Below are positions 16,038 through 23,805 of a DNA stretch of 32,138 bases, one piece after another. The stretch is taken from assembly GCA_024403935.1 (NCBI GenBank), contig JAKSQV010000018.1:1-32138 (forward strand), read 5' to 3'. Within the stretch, counting starts at the first letter, position 1; every line of letters starts with the position of its first letter. Below the pieces are notes generated by a model that had not been told where the DNA came from, did no database searches, and saw nothing but the letters and a program-made list of their open reading frames with translations. The position numbers were made by a program, and so were the translations under genes. This DNA is from Ruminococcus sp. (GTDB lineage: Bacteria > Bacillota > Clostridia > Oscillospirales > Ruminococcaceae).

Positions 16038-16754
16038 TTATTCAGCAGTTTCCTGAGTATGTATGCGCTTTGCAAGAAGAAGATCATTCACTGAATCCAC
16101 TTCTGTCCAGTCGTAGTTTGCGATATCCACATAGTAAAGCTTGAAATCATTTTTGAATATGAGCTGTACAAGTGCGTTCTCATACCACTGATCGTAATAT
16201 CCGTCCTCGATCATGCACTCCATCTCAGTCTTCATCAGCTTTGCACTTTCCTTATCGAGGAGAGTTACACCTGCATATTCGCCGTAGTAATTGTCGAGAT
16301 CCTTGCTCATTACGAGCACCTGGTCTCCCGAGACCTCAACATTGTAATCTCCGTCAGTCTTTATTGAACTGTCAACAAGGACGATTGGCTTGTCCACAGG
16401 CTTACAGAGGACATTTGCCACAAGGTCGTCCTCCATTACTATATCGCCGTCGATGAGGACAACATTCTCAGCATCAAGCTCCTCTCTTGCGAACCACAGC
16501 GATGCGATAGAATTTGTGACTTCATAGAAAGGATTGTAAATGTATCTTACGCCTTCGACCTGCTCCTCGATACGTCTGTGCATATGACCTGTAACGAGGA
16601 CTATATCCGCATCCGCATCGTGTTTCTTGATGAGTCCCACCATGCGCTGAAGGAGTGTGGTGTTCTCGTCAAGCTTATACATCGACTTCGGATGCTTGAA
16701 TGTGAGGGGCTGTAATCTTGAGCCCTTGCCTGCGACCATAAAAATATACTTCAT
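16038..16754 (-). CDS. LicC-like sugar/phosphocholine nucleotidyltransferase
   Basis: Soluble 238-aa nucleotidyltransferase of the NTP_transferase superfamily. The N-terminal signature is MVAGKGSRLQPLTFKHPKSM, with the conserved G-x-G-x-R and PK residues. NPFYEVTNSIASLWFAREEL and LIDGDIVMEDDL (metal-binding Asp) resemble LicC, the CTP:phosphocholine cytidylyltransferase, more than the glucose-1-phosphate enzymes. It should activate a phosphorylated small alcohol or sugar with an NTP; the true substrate is unknown. It is the last gene of a three-gene unit with a DUF2284 protein and an aminotransferase; its ATG overlaps the DUF2284 stop (TAATG), so the two are translationally coupled. A bidirectional terminator follows. 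Confidence 0.8.
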   Translation of the reverse strand: MKYIFMVAGKGSRLQPLTFKHPKSMYKLDENTTLLQRMVGLIKKHDADADIVLVTGHMHRRIEEQVEGVRYIYNPFYEVTNSIASLWFAREELDAENVVLIDGDIVMEDDLVANVLCKPVDKPIVLVDSSIKTDGDYNVEVSGDQVLVMSKDLDNYYGEYAGVTLLDKESAKLMKTEMECMIEDGYYDQWYENALVQLIFKNDFKLYYVDIANYDWTEVDSVNDLLLAKRIHTQETAE

Positions 16755-17329
16755 TATTCATTGACCTCCGTTTTTTTCACCGGCTCCTGCCATACGACAA
16801 GTCCGACTCTCATGAGCTTATCATTTGCCGGGAAACTTATATCCATCCCGAATTTTGCTGTTGTCTTTATTATATTCACGCCTGTTGCCTCGAGCGGGCT
16901 CCTTGACATATACGGATTATTACAGCGTTCCTTTCCGCATCCGCCCTTGCAGAGCTTACATGAACCTGCTCCGAATGAGATCGCAGTCGAGCTGTTGTGG
17001 TCGTAGAACCATTTTTCTATCTGCAGCAGGGTCTTGTGAAGTATAACGCTTGATTCGTTCCTTATCGTTTCATACTGCGCCTTGTTTGACGTGTCGAACG
17101 TATACGAAACAAACATACCCTCATCGTACTCGCTGAACATCTTCGGATAATCTATATCAGGCAGATTTGGCGGACATCTCCAGTTTCTGCCGTATTTCCC
17201 GCAATAGAAGCAGTTCATCTTTACACACTCCTCAAAGATCATCTGCTTCGGATCCATGAATACGAGCTCTGCCTCGGGAGCTATGTCCCTGCAGAAATCG
17301 AGCAGCTCCTTCTTCAATGTCATCTCCAT
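16754..17329 (-). CDS. DUF2284 cysteine-rich putative metal-binding protein
   Basis: Protein of 191 aa with two Cys clusters: CFYCGKYGRNWRCPPN (about residues 40-55) and CKLCKGGCGKERC with the following NPYMSRSPLEATGVNI. These match DUF2284, a predicted metal- or iron-sulphur-binding family without a known reaction. No redox or transferase domain is otherwise visible. I take the ATG at 17329, 7 bases from GGGAG; the in-frame ATG at 17335 is too close to it. It sits between an aminotransferase and a nucleotidyltransferase that look like enzymes of one pathway, so a redox or sensing role in that pathway is possible but is inference from position only. Confidence 0.82.
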   Translation of the reverse strand: MEMTLKKELLDFCRDIAPEAELVFMDPKQMIFEECVKMNCFYCGKYGRNWRCPPNLPDIDYPKMFSEYDEGMFVSYTFDTSNKAQYETIRNESSVILHKTLLQIEKWFYDHNSSTAISFGAGSCKLCKGGCGKERCNNPYMSRSPLEATGVNIIKTTAKFGMDISFPANDKLMRVGLVVWQEPVKKTEVNE

Positions 17330-17341
17330 AGGCATTCTCCC

Positions 17342-18403
17342 TTATTTGTCAACATCAACGAGTGCCTCAACGAACCGCTTCATGTATTCTTCCGCACCGG
17401 TTGAAACTCTCAGGCACTTGCCGAGCTTTCCGATACCCGAGTAGGACTTGATGAGTATTCTTTTCTCGTTCTTCATTCTGTCAACGATCACATCTGCATC
17501 GGCATTGCGCGGCTTTACAAATATGAAATTACCCTCCTGCGCGTTGACCTCGTAGCCGTTCTTTCTGAGCTCGTTTACGACATACTGCTTTCCTGTGAGC
17601 TGTATCTCTATCATTCTGTCGAGCAGTCCCGGCTCCTCGATTATCCTCTGTGCGAACAGCATTGCAAATGCGTTGGTGTTGTGCGAGGTGCAGAGGTTGG
17701 AGATCATCTTGATATCATGCGGCTGTCCGACCATATATCCGAGACGGAGTCCGCCGAGGGAGAAAAGCTTTGAGAATGTGCGTGTAAGGATGACATGGTC
17801 ATTGTCCATAACATACTTGATGAAAGTGTTGTTATAGAAATACATATATGCTTCATCTATGAGCACGGTTATCTCATACTTTTTTGCAGCTGCAAGTATT
17901 TTCTCGAACTCCTCATTTGTATATGCGTTTCCGATAGGATTGTTCGGATTGAGCAGGATAAGGAGCTGAACGTCAGGATCAAGGCAGGAAATAATATCAT
18001 CAGGTGTGACAGTAAGATCATCGTGGTAGTTGACTCTTATAAACTGTCTGCCATACATCTTTGCGTATACTTCATACATCGCATAGGAAGGCACAACACC
18101 AACTATCCTGCCGCCCTCTGAAGTAAAAGCTTCAATAGTGTGACGGATACCCTCGGATGAACCGTTTACAAGGCAGATATTTTCGTCCTTGACGCCGAGG
18201 AAGTCTGCAAGACAGTCAGTAAATCCCTGAGTCTCAGGATACTGTGAAATAAAACCGGGAGTGATCTCAGAGAGCACCTTTGCGATAAAATCCTCGGGAA
18301 TGCCTCCGGGATTCTCATTGAGGTCAAGTCTCAGATAATCCCTGCGGTTGTTCTGATAAACGATTCTTTCGAGATTGATAAGGTTCGGATTTGTGTAATA
18401 CAT
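17342..18403 (-). CDS. HisC-like class I/II PLP-dependent aminotransferase
   Basis: Cytoplasmic PLP aminotransferase of 353 aa resembling histidinol-phosphate and threonine-phosphate aminotransferases. Seen motifs: LDLNENPGGIP near the N-terminus, NGSSEGIRHTIE, LNPNNPIGN (cofactor-binding Asn), IDEAYMYF (Asp for the pyridine nitrogen), and TFSKLFSLGGLRLGYMVG with the Schiff-base Lys. The Arg in the C-terminal CLRVSTG segment would bind the substrate carboxylate. No other his genes are present, so histidine biosynthesis is unlikely; relatives fused to NTP-transferase domains occur in surface-polymer clusters. It heads the three-gene cassette, with GGAGG 6 bases before the ATG and a consensus promoter at 18458-18486. 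Confidence 0.88.
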   Translation of the reverse strand: MYYTNPNLINLERIVYQNNRRDYLRLDLNENPGGIPEDFIAKVLSEITPGFISQYPETQGFTDCLADFLGVKDENICLVNGSSEGIRHTIEAFTSEGGRIVGVVPSYAMYEVYAKMYGRQFIRVNYHDDLTVTPDDIISCLDPDVQLLILLNPNNPIGNAYTNEEFEKILAAAKKYEITVLIDEAYMYFYNNTFIKYVMDNDHVILTRTFSKLFSLGGLRLGYMVGQPHDIKMISNLCTSHNTNAFAMLFAQRIIEEPGLLDRMIEIQLTGKQYVVNELRKNGYEVNAQEGNFIFVKPRNADADVIVDRMKNEKRILIKSYSGIGKLGKCLRVSTGAEEYMKRFVEALVDVDK

Positions 18404-18457
18404 ATATTTCCTCCGTTTTTAACGTTCTTATACGAACAGAATTTCATTCACCTTTCA

Positions 18458-18486
18458 ATTATAGCACCGTTGCCCTTCTATGTCAA
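18458..18486 (-). promoter_or_regulatory. Consensus sigma-A promoter for the aminotransferase cassette
   Basis: On the minus strand, TTGACA (18486-18481) and TATAAT (18463-18458) are both perfect consensus boxes with a 17-base spacer, implying strong constitutive expression unless repressed. The leader of about 50 bases contains GTTC and GAAC halves around TTATAC (18424-18437). Confidence 0.82.
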
Positions 18487-18497
18487 CTTTTCGGCAC

Positions 18498-18531
18498 AAA
18501 AAAACAGACCTGCCGTATACCGCAGGTCTGT
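18498..18531 (-). terminator. Intrinsic terminator of the UDP-sugar pyrophosphorylase gene
   Basis: ACAGACCTGC (18504-18513) pairs with GCAGGTCTGT (18522-18531) across an 8-base loop, and on the minus strand is followed by a run of seven T (18504-18498). It lies 12 bases past the stop codon. Confidence 0.88.
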
Positions 18532-18543
18532 ACGTGTATTCTG

Positions 18544-19758
18544 TTACAGCTCTATGCCGTTCAGTCTGAGAAGCTCGCGTGCCGTATCGACCGAATCCAC
18601 TCCTGTCATATTCTTGACCGGAGCAAATTCCTTTGTCCTTTCGACCTCGTAAGCCAGACAGTTGTCCTGAAGCTTCACCATATCAAGTGCAAGCGTCTCG
18701 AATTTGTATGCATTCGGCTCATCAGGATTTATCATTTCTCCGCCGGGAGTCATGTACTGTACTTTCTTGAATGCTCTGTGAAGCGGAAGATTGACCGACA
18801 AAGTCCTGTTGAGCTTGTCCACACGGAACAGATAATTAAGTATAACGCCGTAATTATATGACAGCTTCCCGTCAGGTTCACGGCGGTTTATCATTTCATC
18901 CGTCATTTCATAGTACTCTACGATAGAAGGCTTTCCGTCCTCAAGACACAGTACTCCGACCTTTTCGTTCGGCTCAGCCTTTGATACCACCTTTGCTCCC
19001 GAAACTTTACCCGATTCTATCACAGCACCGATAAAGCATGGATCGGCTATCCGCTGAAGGACATTGTCAACCGCAAACACATTCAGCCACTCGATATTTG
19101 CGTTCTGAACTATCCTGAGCATTCCCGTCTTTGCCATTGAAGCGTACCAGCCGCCGTTGCCGTTCGGAGCGGTCGAGATAGTACCTTCATCCGCAAGCAT
19201 GAGCTTTCCGTTCACATCGACAGTCGGAAGCTGCTCCTGAACGAAAAACCATACATTATCATCACTGTATCCGAAATAGTCGTGCTTCTCAAAGAATTCA
19301 CGTGTTTCCCTGTTATTGGCAACGCTCGTCATAACAAACAGCGGTACCCATGCTCCTGCCTGCTCAGTGACCTCAAGCAGATTCCGTATCAGGCACTCAA
19401 AGATATACAGATCGCGGTCAACACCTATCCTGAACATTCCCTTCGGATGCTCGAATCCGAGTCTGCTTCCCTGACCGCCTGCAAGAAGCACTGCACCGAC
19501 CTTGCCGCTGCGTATGGCTTCAAGTCCGACCTCAGTGAAATGCTCGCGTTGCTTTTCAATATCATCAAGCGTAGTAGCATAGAGCGGCTCGATTTTTCCG
19601 CGCTCTTCTTCTATCATGATATTGTTGAGCACTGACAGGTCAAGCGAATCTATATGTGAAACCATTTTTATCTGGTCATCCTGCGGAAGTGATTTAAGAT
19701 GGGCGACAATGTGTTCCTGATGAAGCATATTCAGTATTTCTGATGTTTTATGTTTCAT
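18544..19758 (-). CDS. UDP-sugar (UDP-GlcNAc-type) pyrophosphorylase, UDPGP family
   Basis: Soluble nucleotidyltransferase of 404 aa in the eukaryote-type UDPGP family, which joins UTP and a sugar-1-phosphate (GlcNAc-1-P or hexose-1-P) to give a UDP-sugar and pyrophosphate. The nucleotide-binding signature is LLAGGQGSRLGFEHPKGMF. NGNGGWYASM corresponds to the P-x-GNGG uridine-binding motif, and VFAVDNVLQRIADP contains the Asp of the metal/sugar site. It differs from the bacterial GlmU and GalU families. AAGGAG lies 6 bases before the ATG. It is a single-gene unit, with promoter at 19847-19875 and its own terminator. Whether GlcNAc or another sugar is used cannot be read from the sequence. Confidence 0.85.
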   Translation of the reverse strand: MKHKTSEILNMLHQEHIVAHLKSLPQDDQIKMVSHIDSLDLSVLNNIMIEEERGKIEPLYATTLDDIEKQREHFTEVGLEAIRSGKVGAVLLAGGQGSRLGFEHPKGMFRIGVDRDLYIFECLIRNLLEVTEQAGAWVPLFVMTSVANNRETREFFEKHDYFGYSDDNVWFFVQEQLPTVDVNGKLMLADEGTISTAPNGNGGWYASMAKTGMLRIVQNANIEWLNVFAVDNVLQRIADPCFIGAVIESGKVSGAKVVSKAEPNEKVGVLCLEDGKPSIVEYYEMTDEMINRREPDGKLSYNYGVILNYLFRVDKLNRTLSVNLPLHRAFKKVQYMTPGGEMINPDEPNAYKFETLALDMVKLQDNCLAYEVERTKEFAPVKNMTGVDSVDTARELLRLNGIEL

Positions 19759-19846
19759 ATACTGCTCCTTATGTCGTTTACCGCAAAAGCATTTTTTGCA
19801 TTTATATATTTAACTTATACTCATTACAGAAATAAATTTCTTTTAT

Positions 19847-19875
19847 ATTATACCCTGTCGCACAAAAAAATGCAA
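19847..19875 (-). promoter_or_regulatory. Sigma-A-type promoter for the UDP-sugar pyrophosphorylase
   Basis: On the minus strand, TTGCAT (19875-19870) and TATAAT (19852-19847) with a 17-base spacer. The leader is about 80 bases. An exact TGTCGAA (Spo0A-box-like) heptamer lies just upstream of the -35 box at 19887-19881, which may be chance. The 351-base gap 19759-20109 is otherwise an AT-rich divergent promoter region with no gene; TTCCGC-TCT-GCGGAA (20014-20028) is its only clear hairpin. Confidence 0.7.
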
Positions 19876-20048
19876 GCATTTTCGACATATTTCACATTTT
19901 TTCAATATTTTTTTGTCTGAATTAACAAATCTCCCTTGTGTTTTTTGGTAAAAGAGGCTACAACGCTTCATTTTTTCTGTGATCGCTGTCGCTGATGGCA
20001 ACAAAAGCCCCAGTTCCGCTCTGCGGAATCTGTTCCCGATATTTTTCC

Positions 20049-20077
20049 TTGACGTATTTGCCTTTTAATGCTATAAT
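20049..20077 (+). promoter_or_regulatory. Sigma-A-type promoter for the DEAD-box helicase
   Basis: TTGACG (20049-20054) and TATAAT (20072-20077) with a 17-base spacer. The predicted start is near 20084, leaving a leader of about 26 bases with a GGAAAGGA ribosome site. The leader is too short for the long cold-shock leaders known for some csdA genes. Confidence 0.75.
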
Positions 20078-20109
20078 AAAATGGAATGTGATTATGGAAA
20101 GGATATATT

Positions 20110-21837
20110 ATGCAGTTTAATGAACTTAATCTCTCAGAGGAGCTGATTCGTGCTGTTGACGAGCTCGGCTTCTCAGAAATGACCGAAATACAGGCACAGA
20201 GCATCCCCCTTCTCCTTCAGGGAAGGGATGTTGTCGGCCGCTCAAACACAGGCACAGGTAAAACTGCCGCATTCGGCATACCTGCTGTTGAAAGCATTAC
20301 CGATGACGACCGCCGCTCACCGGTAGTGCTGATTCTCTGTCCCACACGTGAGCTTGCAATGCAGGCGTGTGAGGAGATACGCAAATTTGCCAAATTCAAA
20401 CGCAGCGTAAAGGCTTGTGCAGTATATGGCGGCGCAAGCATGGAACGTCAGATAATGGAACTCAAACGCGGCGCAAACATCATCATCGGCACTCCCGGAC
20501 GTGTAATGGACCACATGCGCAGGCGCACGCTCAGGACCGATAATCTTCGCACTGTGATACTCGATGAGGCGGACGAAATGCTGAATATGGGATTCCGCGA
20601 AGACATCGAAGCAATACTTGCCGATGTTCCCGAGGAAAGACAGACCGTACTCTTTTCTGCGACCATGCCTCCCGAGATACTTGCCATTACAGAAAAATAC
20701 CAGCGTGACCCCGTTCAGATCAAGATAAAATCATCGCAGAAGACCGTTGAGCTCATAGAACAGCACTTCTTTCAGGTGGCTATGGGACGCAAGACAGATG
20801 CACTGAAGCTTCTGCTCTCAGCATACTCCCCCGATTCAGCAATGGTGTTCTGCAACACCAAGCGAATGGTCGATGAGCTTACGGATGAGCTCGCAAAAAG
20901 CGGCTTCCGTGCCGCAGGCATACACGGCGACATGAAACAGCTCCAGCGCACACAGGTCATGAACAGCTTCAAAAGCCGCGCAACTGCCATTCTCGTAGCA
21001 ACCGACGTTGCTGCAAGAGGTATTGATGTCAGCGGTATAGATACGGTTTTCAACTATGACCTTCCGCAGGACAACGAATACTACATACACCGCATCGGAC
21101 GTACAGGACGTGCAGGACTTGCAGGAAAGGCATACACGCTTATAACGGGCAGGAGACAGCTCAGCGATCTGAAGGACATTGCCAGATACACCAAAGCCGA
21201 GATAACAGAACTGCCGCTTCCCGACAGATCATGCATCGCCGACATCAAAAAGGAAAAGCTTACCCTTGAGATCGCAGGTATTGATGAACGTCCCGACAGC
21301 GGAGCATACGAGATACTCGATGCGCTTGCAGCAAAGGGTATCGACTCACGCGAGGCGGCTGCAAGACTGATAAGCTCGCGTCTCAGGACCGAACTTGCGG
21401 GACTTCCCGAATTTGATATGCCCAAGCCGCTCAAAAAGGGCAGCAGAAGCGGTGCAAAAACGGTAAGAATAGACCTCAGTATCGGCAGAAGCAAGCACAT
21501 CGCCCCGAACTTCATACTCGGAGCTCTCGTTGATGCAACAGGTATGACAGGACAGGATTTCGGCAAGATAGACATTTTTGACAACCACACAACAGTCGAA
21601 GTTCCCGAAGCCGAATCCGATTACATAATCGACAGCACCAACCCTATGAAGATAAACGGTCATCCTGTGGAGGTAAAGCTCTACAAAGGCGGAAGTTCAA
21701 AGGAACGCCCGTACAGGCAGTTTGCAGATAAGCGCGGCAGCGGCAGAAAGTTCAATGACCGCGGCAGAAAAAAACGTACAGACATCTTCGGTGACAGCAT
21801 CCCCGATCGCCGCAAGCGTCCGAAAAAGCATCATTAA
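20110..21837 (+). CDS. DEAD-box ATP-dependent RNA helicase with DbpA-type RNA-binding domain
   Basis: Cytoplasmic RNA helicase of 575 aa (CsdA/CshA/DbpA type) that unwinds RNA duplexes in ribosome assembly or RNA turnover. All core motifs are visible: Q motif (EIQAQSIP), motif I SNTGTGKT (45-52), PTREL, TPGR, DEAD (152-155), SAT (183-185), VATDVAARGID and HRIGRTGRAG. A C-terminal DbpA-like RNA-recognition fold follows (VRIDLSIGRSKHIAPNFILGAL, about 453-535), then a basic Arg/Gly/Lys-rich tail of about 35 residues that should hold RNA. A small membrane-peptide gene follows within 12 bases, and a terminator ends the unit. Confidence 0.93.
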   Translation: MQFNELNLSEELIRAVDELGFSEMTEIQAQSIPLLLQGRDVVGRSNTGTGKTAAFGIPAVESITDDDRRSPVVLILCPTRELAMQACEEIRKFAKFKRSVKACAVYGGASMERQIMELKRGANIIIGTPGRVMDHMRRRTLRTDNLRTVILDEADEMLNMGFREDIEAILADVPEERQTVLFSATMPPEILAITEKYQRDPVQIKIKSSQKTVELIEQHFFQVAMGRKTDALKLLLSAYSPDSAMVFCNTKRMVDELTDELAKSGFRAAGIHGDMKQLQRTQVMNSFKSRATAILVATDVAARGIDVSGIDTVFNYDLPQDNEYYIHRIGRTGRAGLAGKAYTLITGRRQLSDLKDIARYTKAEITELPLPDRSCIADIKKEKLTLEIAGIDERPDSGAYEILDALAAKGIDSREAAARLISSRLRTELAGLPEFDMPKPLKKGSRSGAKTVRIDLSIGRSKHIAPNFILGALVDATGMTGQDFGKIDIFDNHTTVEVPEAESDYIIDSTNPMKINGHPVEVKLYKGGSSKERPYRQFADKRGSGRKFNDRGRKKRTDIFGDSIPDRRKRPKKHH

Positions 21838-21849
21838 GAGGTGATACGA

Positions 21850-21957
21850 ATGAGCAATCAGCCAAAAAAGAAGCTGTGGATGAGGATACTGATCCTTGTT
21901 CTCGCAGGAATAACGATAATAGGCGCAGTGATAATGCCGTTCCTCGCATTAAGATAA
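21850..21957 (+). CDS. Small single-pass membrane protein (35 aa)
   Basis: Short ORF with AGAGGTG 6 bases before its ATG. The product begins with a basic head (MSNQPKKKLWMR) and then has one hydrophobic helix (ILILVLAGITIIGAVIMPFLAL), so it should sit in the membrane with the N-terminus inside. Similar 30-45 residue peptides of unknown function (for example DUF4044-like) occur in Firmicutes. It is 12 bases after the helicase stop and ahead of the shared terminator, so it is co-transcribed. Good ribosome site, clean helix and position argue it is real; I do not know what it does. Confidence 0.65.
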   Translation: MSNQPKKKLWMRILILVLAGITIIGAVIMPFLALR

Positions 21958-21964
21958 TTGACCG

Positions 21965-21991
21965 CAGGCTTCCACGGAAGCCTGTTTTTTT
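21965..21991 (+). terminator. Intrinsic terminator of the helicase operon
   Basis: CAGGCTTC (21965-21972) and GAAGCCTG (21977-21984) form an 8-bp stem with a CACG loop, followed by seven T. Confidence 0.92.
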
Positions 21992-22031
21992 ATGCCGTCA
22001 TAAACCGACATATTCCGCGCAGTCCGTGCAT

Positions 22032-22037
22032 TATAAT
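22032..22037 (+). promoter_or_regulatory. Candidate -10 element of spoIIGA-sigE
   Basis: TATAAT lies 7 bases before the GGAGG of spoIIGA, so transcription would begin at or inside the ribosome site. No normal -35 box is 17 bases upstream. A partial Spo0A-box-like TGTCGGT (minus strand, 22010-22004) sits about 21 bases upstream, reminiscent of the long-spacer, Spo0A-activated spoIIG promoter of B. subtilis; the match is 5 of 7 bases. Confidence 0.35.
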
Positions 22038-22057
22038 AGAAGCAGGAGGTGGTCACG

Positions 22058-22840
22058 CTGACTGTTTACATTGATGTTCTGTTGATACTTAACATATATG
22101 TCAACTACTTCCTGCTGAGGACTACCGCAGCTCTTACGCATTCCCCGCTGAAAACGCTGCGCTGCATAGCTGCTTCCTTCTACGGAAGCCTTTTCTCCCT
22201 GATGATACTTGCACCGAAGCTTCCTTTGCCTGTCACACTGACGATAAAGTTTGCGGCGGCTGTGACCATTGTGATCGCCGCCTTCGGGCTTCGCTCTCCC
22301 ATGCGGACAGCTTGCAGCACTGGCGCCTTCTTCACCGCAAACTTCCTCTTCGCAGGCGGGATCTACGCAGTATATTCATGGCTGAAGCCGAGCTTCATGC
22401 ACTTCTCGAATTCATACTTCTACATAGATTTTTCGCTGCTTATTCTGCTGATAGTGACTGCCGCACTGTATGGAGCGGTATGTCTGCTGAAACGCTTTTC
22501 CGACAAGGAGCTCCCTCATGACAGCCGCGTTGTGATACGCTCGGGAAACCGCACCATAGGACTTGACGGTCTCGCTGACACGGGGAACGCTCTCGGGGAC
22601 TGCTTCACGGGCAGACCTGGTATGATATGCGCCCGCGAAGACATCGGCTGCATATCCGCACGAATGAGACTTATACCGTGCTCAACTGTGTCAGACAGCG
22701 GTATAATGCCGGTTTTCCGACCTGACGAGGTCATTGTCATAAACACTGCAACAGGCGAAAAAAAGCCTGTGGATGTGATGATAGGACTCGGCGACACAGG
22801 CGGAAAAGCAATATACAACCCCAAGATAGTAAGGTTTTAA
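22058..22840 (+). CDS. spoIIGA: Sigma-E processing peptidase SpoIIGA
   Basis: Membrane aspartic protease that cleaves the pro-sequence of sigma-E in the mother cell during sporulation. The first half has five hydrophobic segments. The second half is a soluble domain with the active-site motif LADTGN (Asp near residue 177 of the longer form). The following gene is its substrate sigE, the classic spoIIG pair. The start is unclear: a GTG at 22049 overlaps GGAGG (22045-22049), while a CTG at 22058 is 8 bases from it and begins [11 protein letters not shown], where family members normally start. I annotate the CTG with moderate confidence. At 260 aa it is slightly shorter than B. subtilis SpoIIGA (309 aa). 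Confidence 0.85.
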   Translation: MTVYIDVLLILNIYVNYFLLRTTAALTHSPLKTLRCIAASFYGSLFSLMILAPKLPLPVTLTIKFAAAVTIVIAAFGLRSPMRTACSTGAFFTANFLFAGGIYAVYSWLKPSFMHFSNSYFYIDFSLLILLIVTAALYGAVCLLKRFSDKELPHDSRVVIRSGNRTIGLDGLADTGNALGDCFTGRPGMICAREDIGCISARMRLIPCSTVSDSGIMPVFRPDEVIVINTATGEKKPVDVMIGLGDTGGKAIYNPKIVRF

Positions 22841-22893
22841 TACTCACGGATACCGCAAGCGAAAAATATGTGATACCTGAAAGGAGATCATTT

Positions 22894-23592
22894 ATGAGAA
22901 TTGTCAAAAAAATGGTAGAAGGGCTGAAAAGGCTGCTGCATGGAGAGGTGTACTACGTCAACGGTCCCGATACACTTCCTCCTCCGCTCAGCCGCACCGA
23001 GGAATCAGAGGTATTTGCAGGATTGTCCGCAAACGATCCTTCGGCAAGAAAAAAGCTGATAGTACACAATCTGCGGCTCGTCGTCTACATCGCAAAGAAA
23101 TTCGAGTCAACGGGGATAGGCATCGAGGACCTTGTCTCGATCGGCACGATAGGTCTTATCAAAGCGGTAAATACCTTCTGTCCCGAGAAGAACATCAAGT
23201 TTGCGACCTATGCTTCACGCTGCATTGAAAACGAGATACTGATGTTCCTGCGGAAATCATCGCAGTACCGCAATGACCTTTCCATCGACGAACCGCTGAA
23301 TGTTGACTACGACGGCAACGAGCTGCTGCTTTCGGATGTTCTCGGAACTGAGGATGATGTCGTAAACAAGGGTATCGAGACCGAAGCCGAACGTGAAATA
23401 CTCCGCGGTGCCGTATCAGAGCTGTGCGACAGAGAACGCGAGATTATGGAAATGCGGTTCGGACTGATAAACGGGAAAGAAATGACTCAGAAGGAGGTCG
23501 CAGATGCAATAGGCATATCACAGTCATACATATCACGGCTTGAAAAGCGCATTATCAAGAAGCTGCGCATAAAGCTGGAAAGCATCTGCTGA
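22894..23592 (+). CDS. sigE: RNA polymerase sigma-E (sporulation, mother cell)
   Basis: Sigma-70 family factor of 232 aa that directs early mother-cell sporulation genes. Region 2 reads [29 protein letters not shown] and [15 protein letters not shown]. Region 4 contains the ending [28 protein letters not shown]. An amphipathic basic pro-sequence ([17 protein letters not shown]) precedes EVYY at 18-21, matching the EVYY where B. subtilis pro-sigma-E is cut at 27/28, so the leader here is about 20 residues. The ATG at 22894 has AAGGAG 7 bases upstream. It is 53 bases from spoIIGA. sigG, often next to sigE, does not follow. Confidence 0.95.
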   Translation: MRIVKKMVEGLKRLLHGEVYYVNGPDTLPPPLSRTEESEVFAGLSANDPSARKKLIVHNLRLVVYIAKKFESTGIGIEDLVSIGTIGLIKAVNTFCPEKNIKFATYASRCIENEILMFLRKSSQYRNDLSIDEPLNVDYDGNELLLSDVLGTEDDVVNKGIETEAEREILRGAVSELCDREREIMEMRFGLINGKEMTQKEVADAIGISQSYISRLEKRIIKKLRIKLESIC

Positions 23593-23611
23593 ACAAGAAT
23601 ATCCTCAGACA

Positions 23612-23660
23612 CAGCACGGTATCCCATATCAGTATGCGGATACCGTGCTGCTTCTTTCTT
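23612..23660 (+). terminator. Intrinsic terminator after sigE
   Basis: CAGCACGGTATCC (23612-23624) pairs with GGATACCGTGCTG (23638-23650), a perfect 13-bp stem, followed by CTTCTTTCTT. The inner CATA/TATG can extend the hairpin. Confidence 0.82.
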
Positions 23661-23740
23661 TACACAGTTCTCTCTGTTCAAAAAGCCTGCCAAATATTTT
23701 TCCACCTTTTCAGATATTATGACGATTTTTGTCTGCTCTA

Positions 23741-23769
23741 TTGAAAAGAAATCTCCTGAATGATATAAT
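23741..23769 (+). promoter_or_regulatory. Sigma-A-type promoter of the recJ-rel operon
   Basis: TTGAAA (23741-23746) and TATAAT (23764-23769) with a 17-base spacer. The start would be near 23776, 30 bases before recJ, with AAAGGAG as ribosome site. Confidence 0.75.
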
Positions 23770-23805
23770 ATATACTGTATAGCTATATGATAAAGGAGCA
23801 ATCTT

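Noticed and set aside
19881-19887. Exact Spo0A-box heptamer TTCGACA upstream of the UDP-sugar pyrophosphorylase promoter
   Set aside because: A 7-base match is expected a few times by chance in 32 kb; the same heptamer also occurs inside the histidine kinase coding region.
19888-20048. Possible small RNA or riboswitch in the gap before the helicase
   Set aside because: I found only one 6-bp hairpin (20014-20028), no terminator and no recognisable riboswitch core; it lies upstream of both predicted transcription starts.
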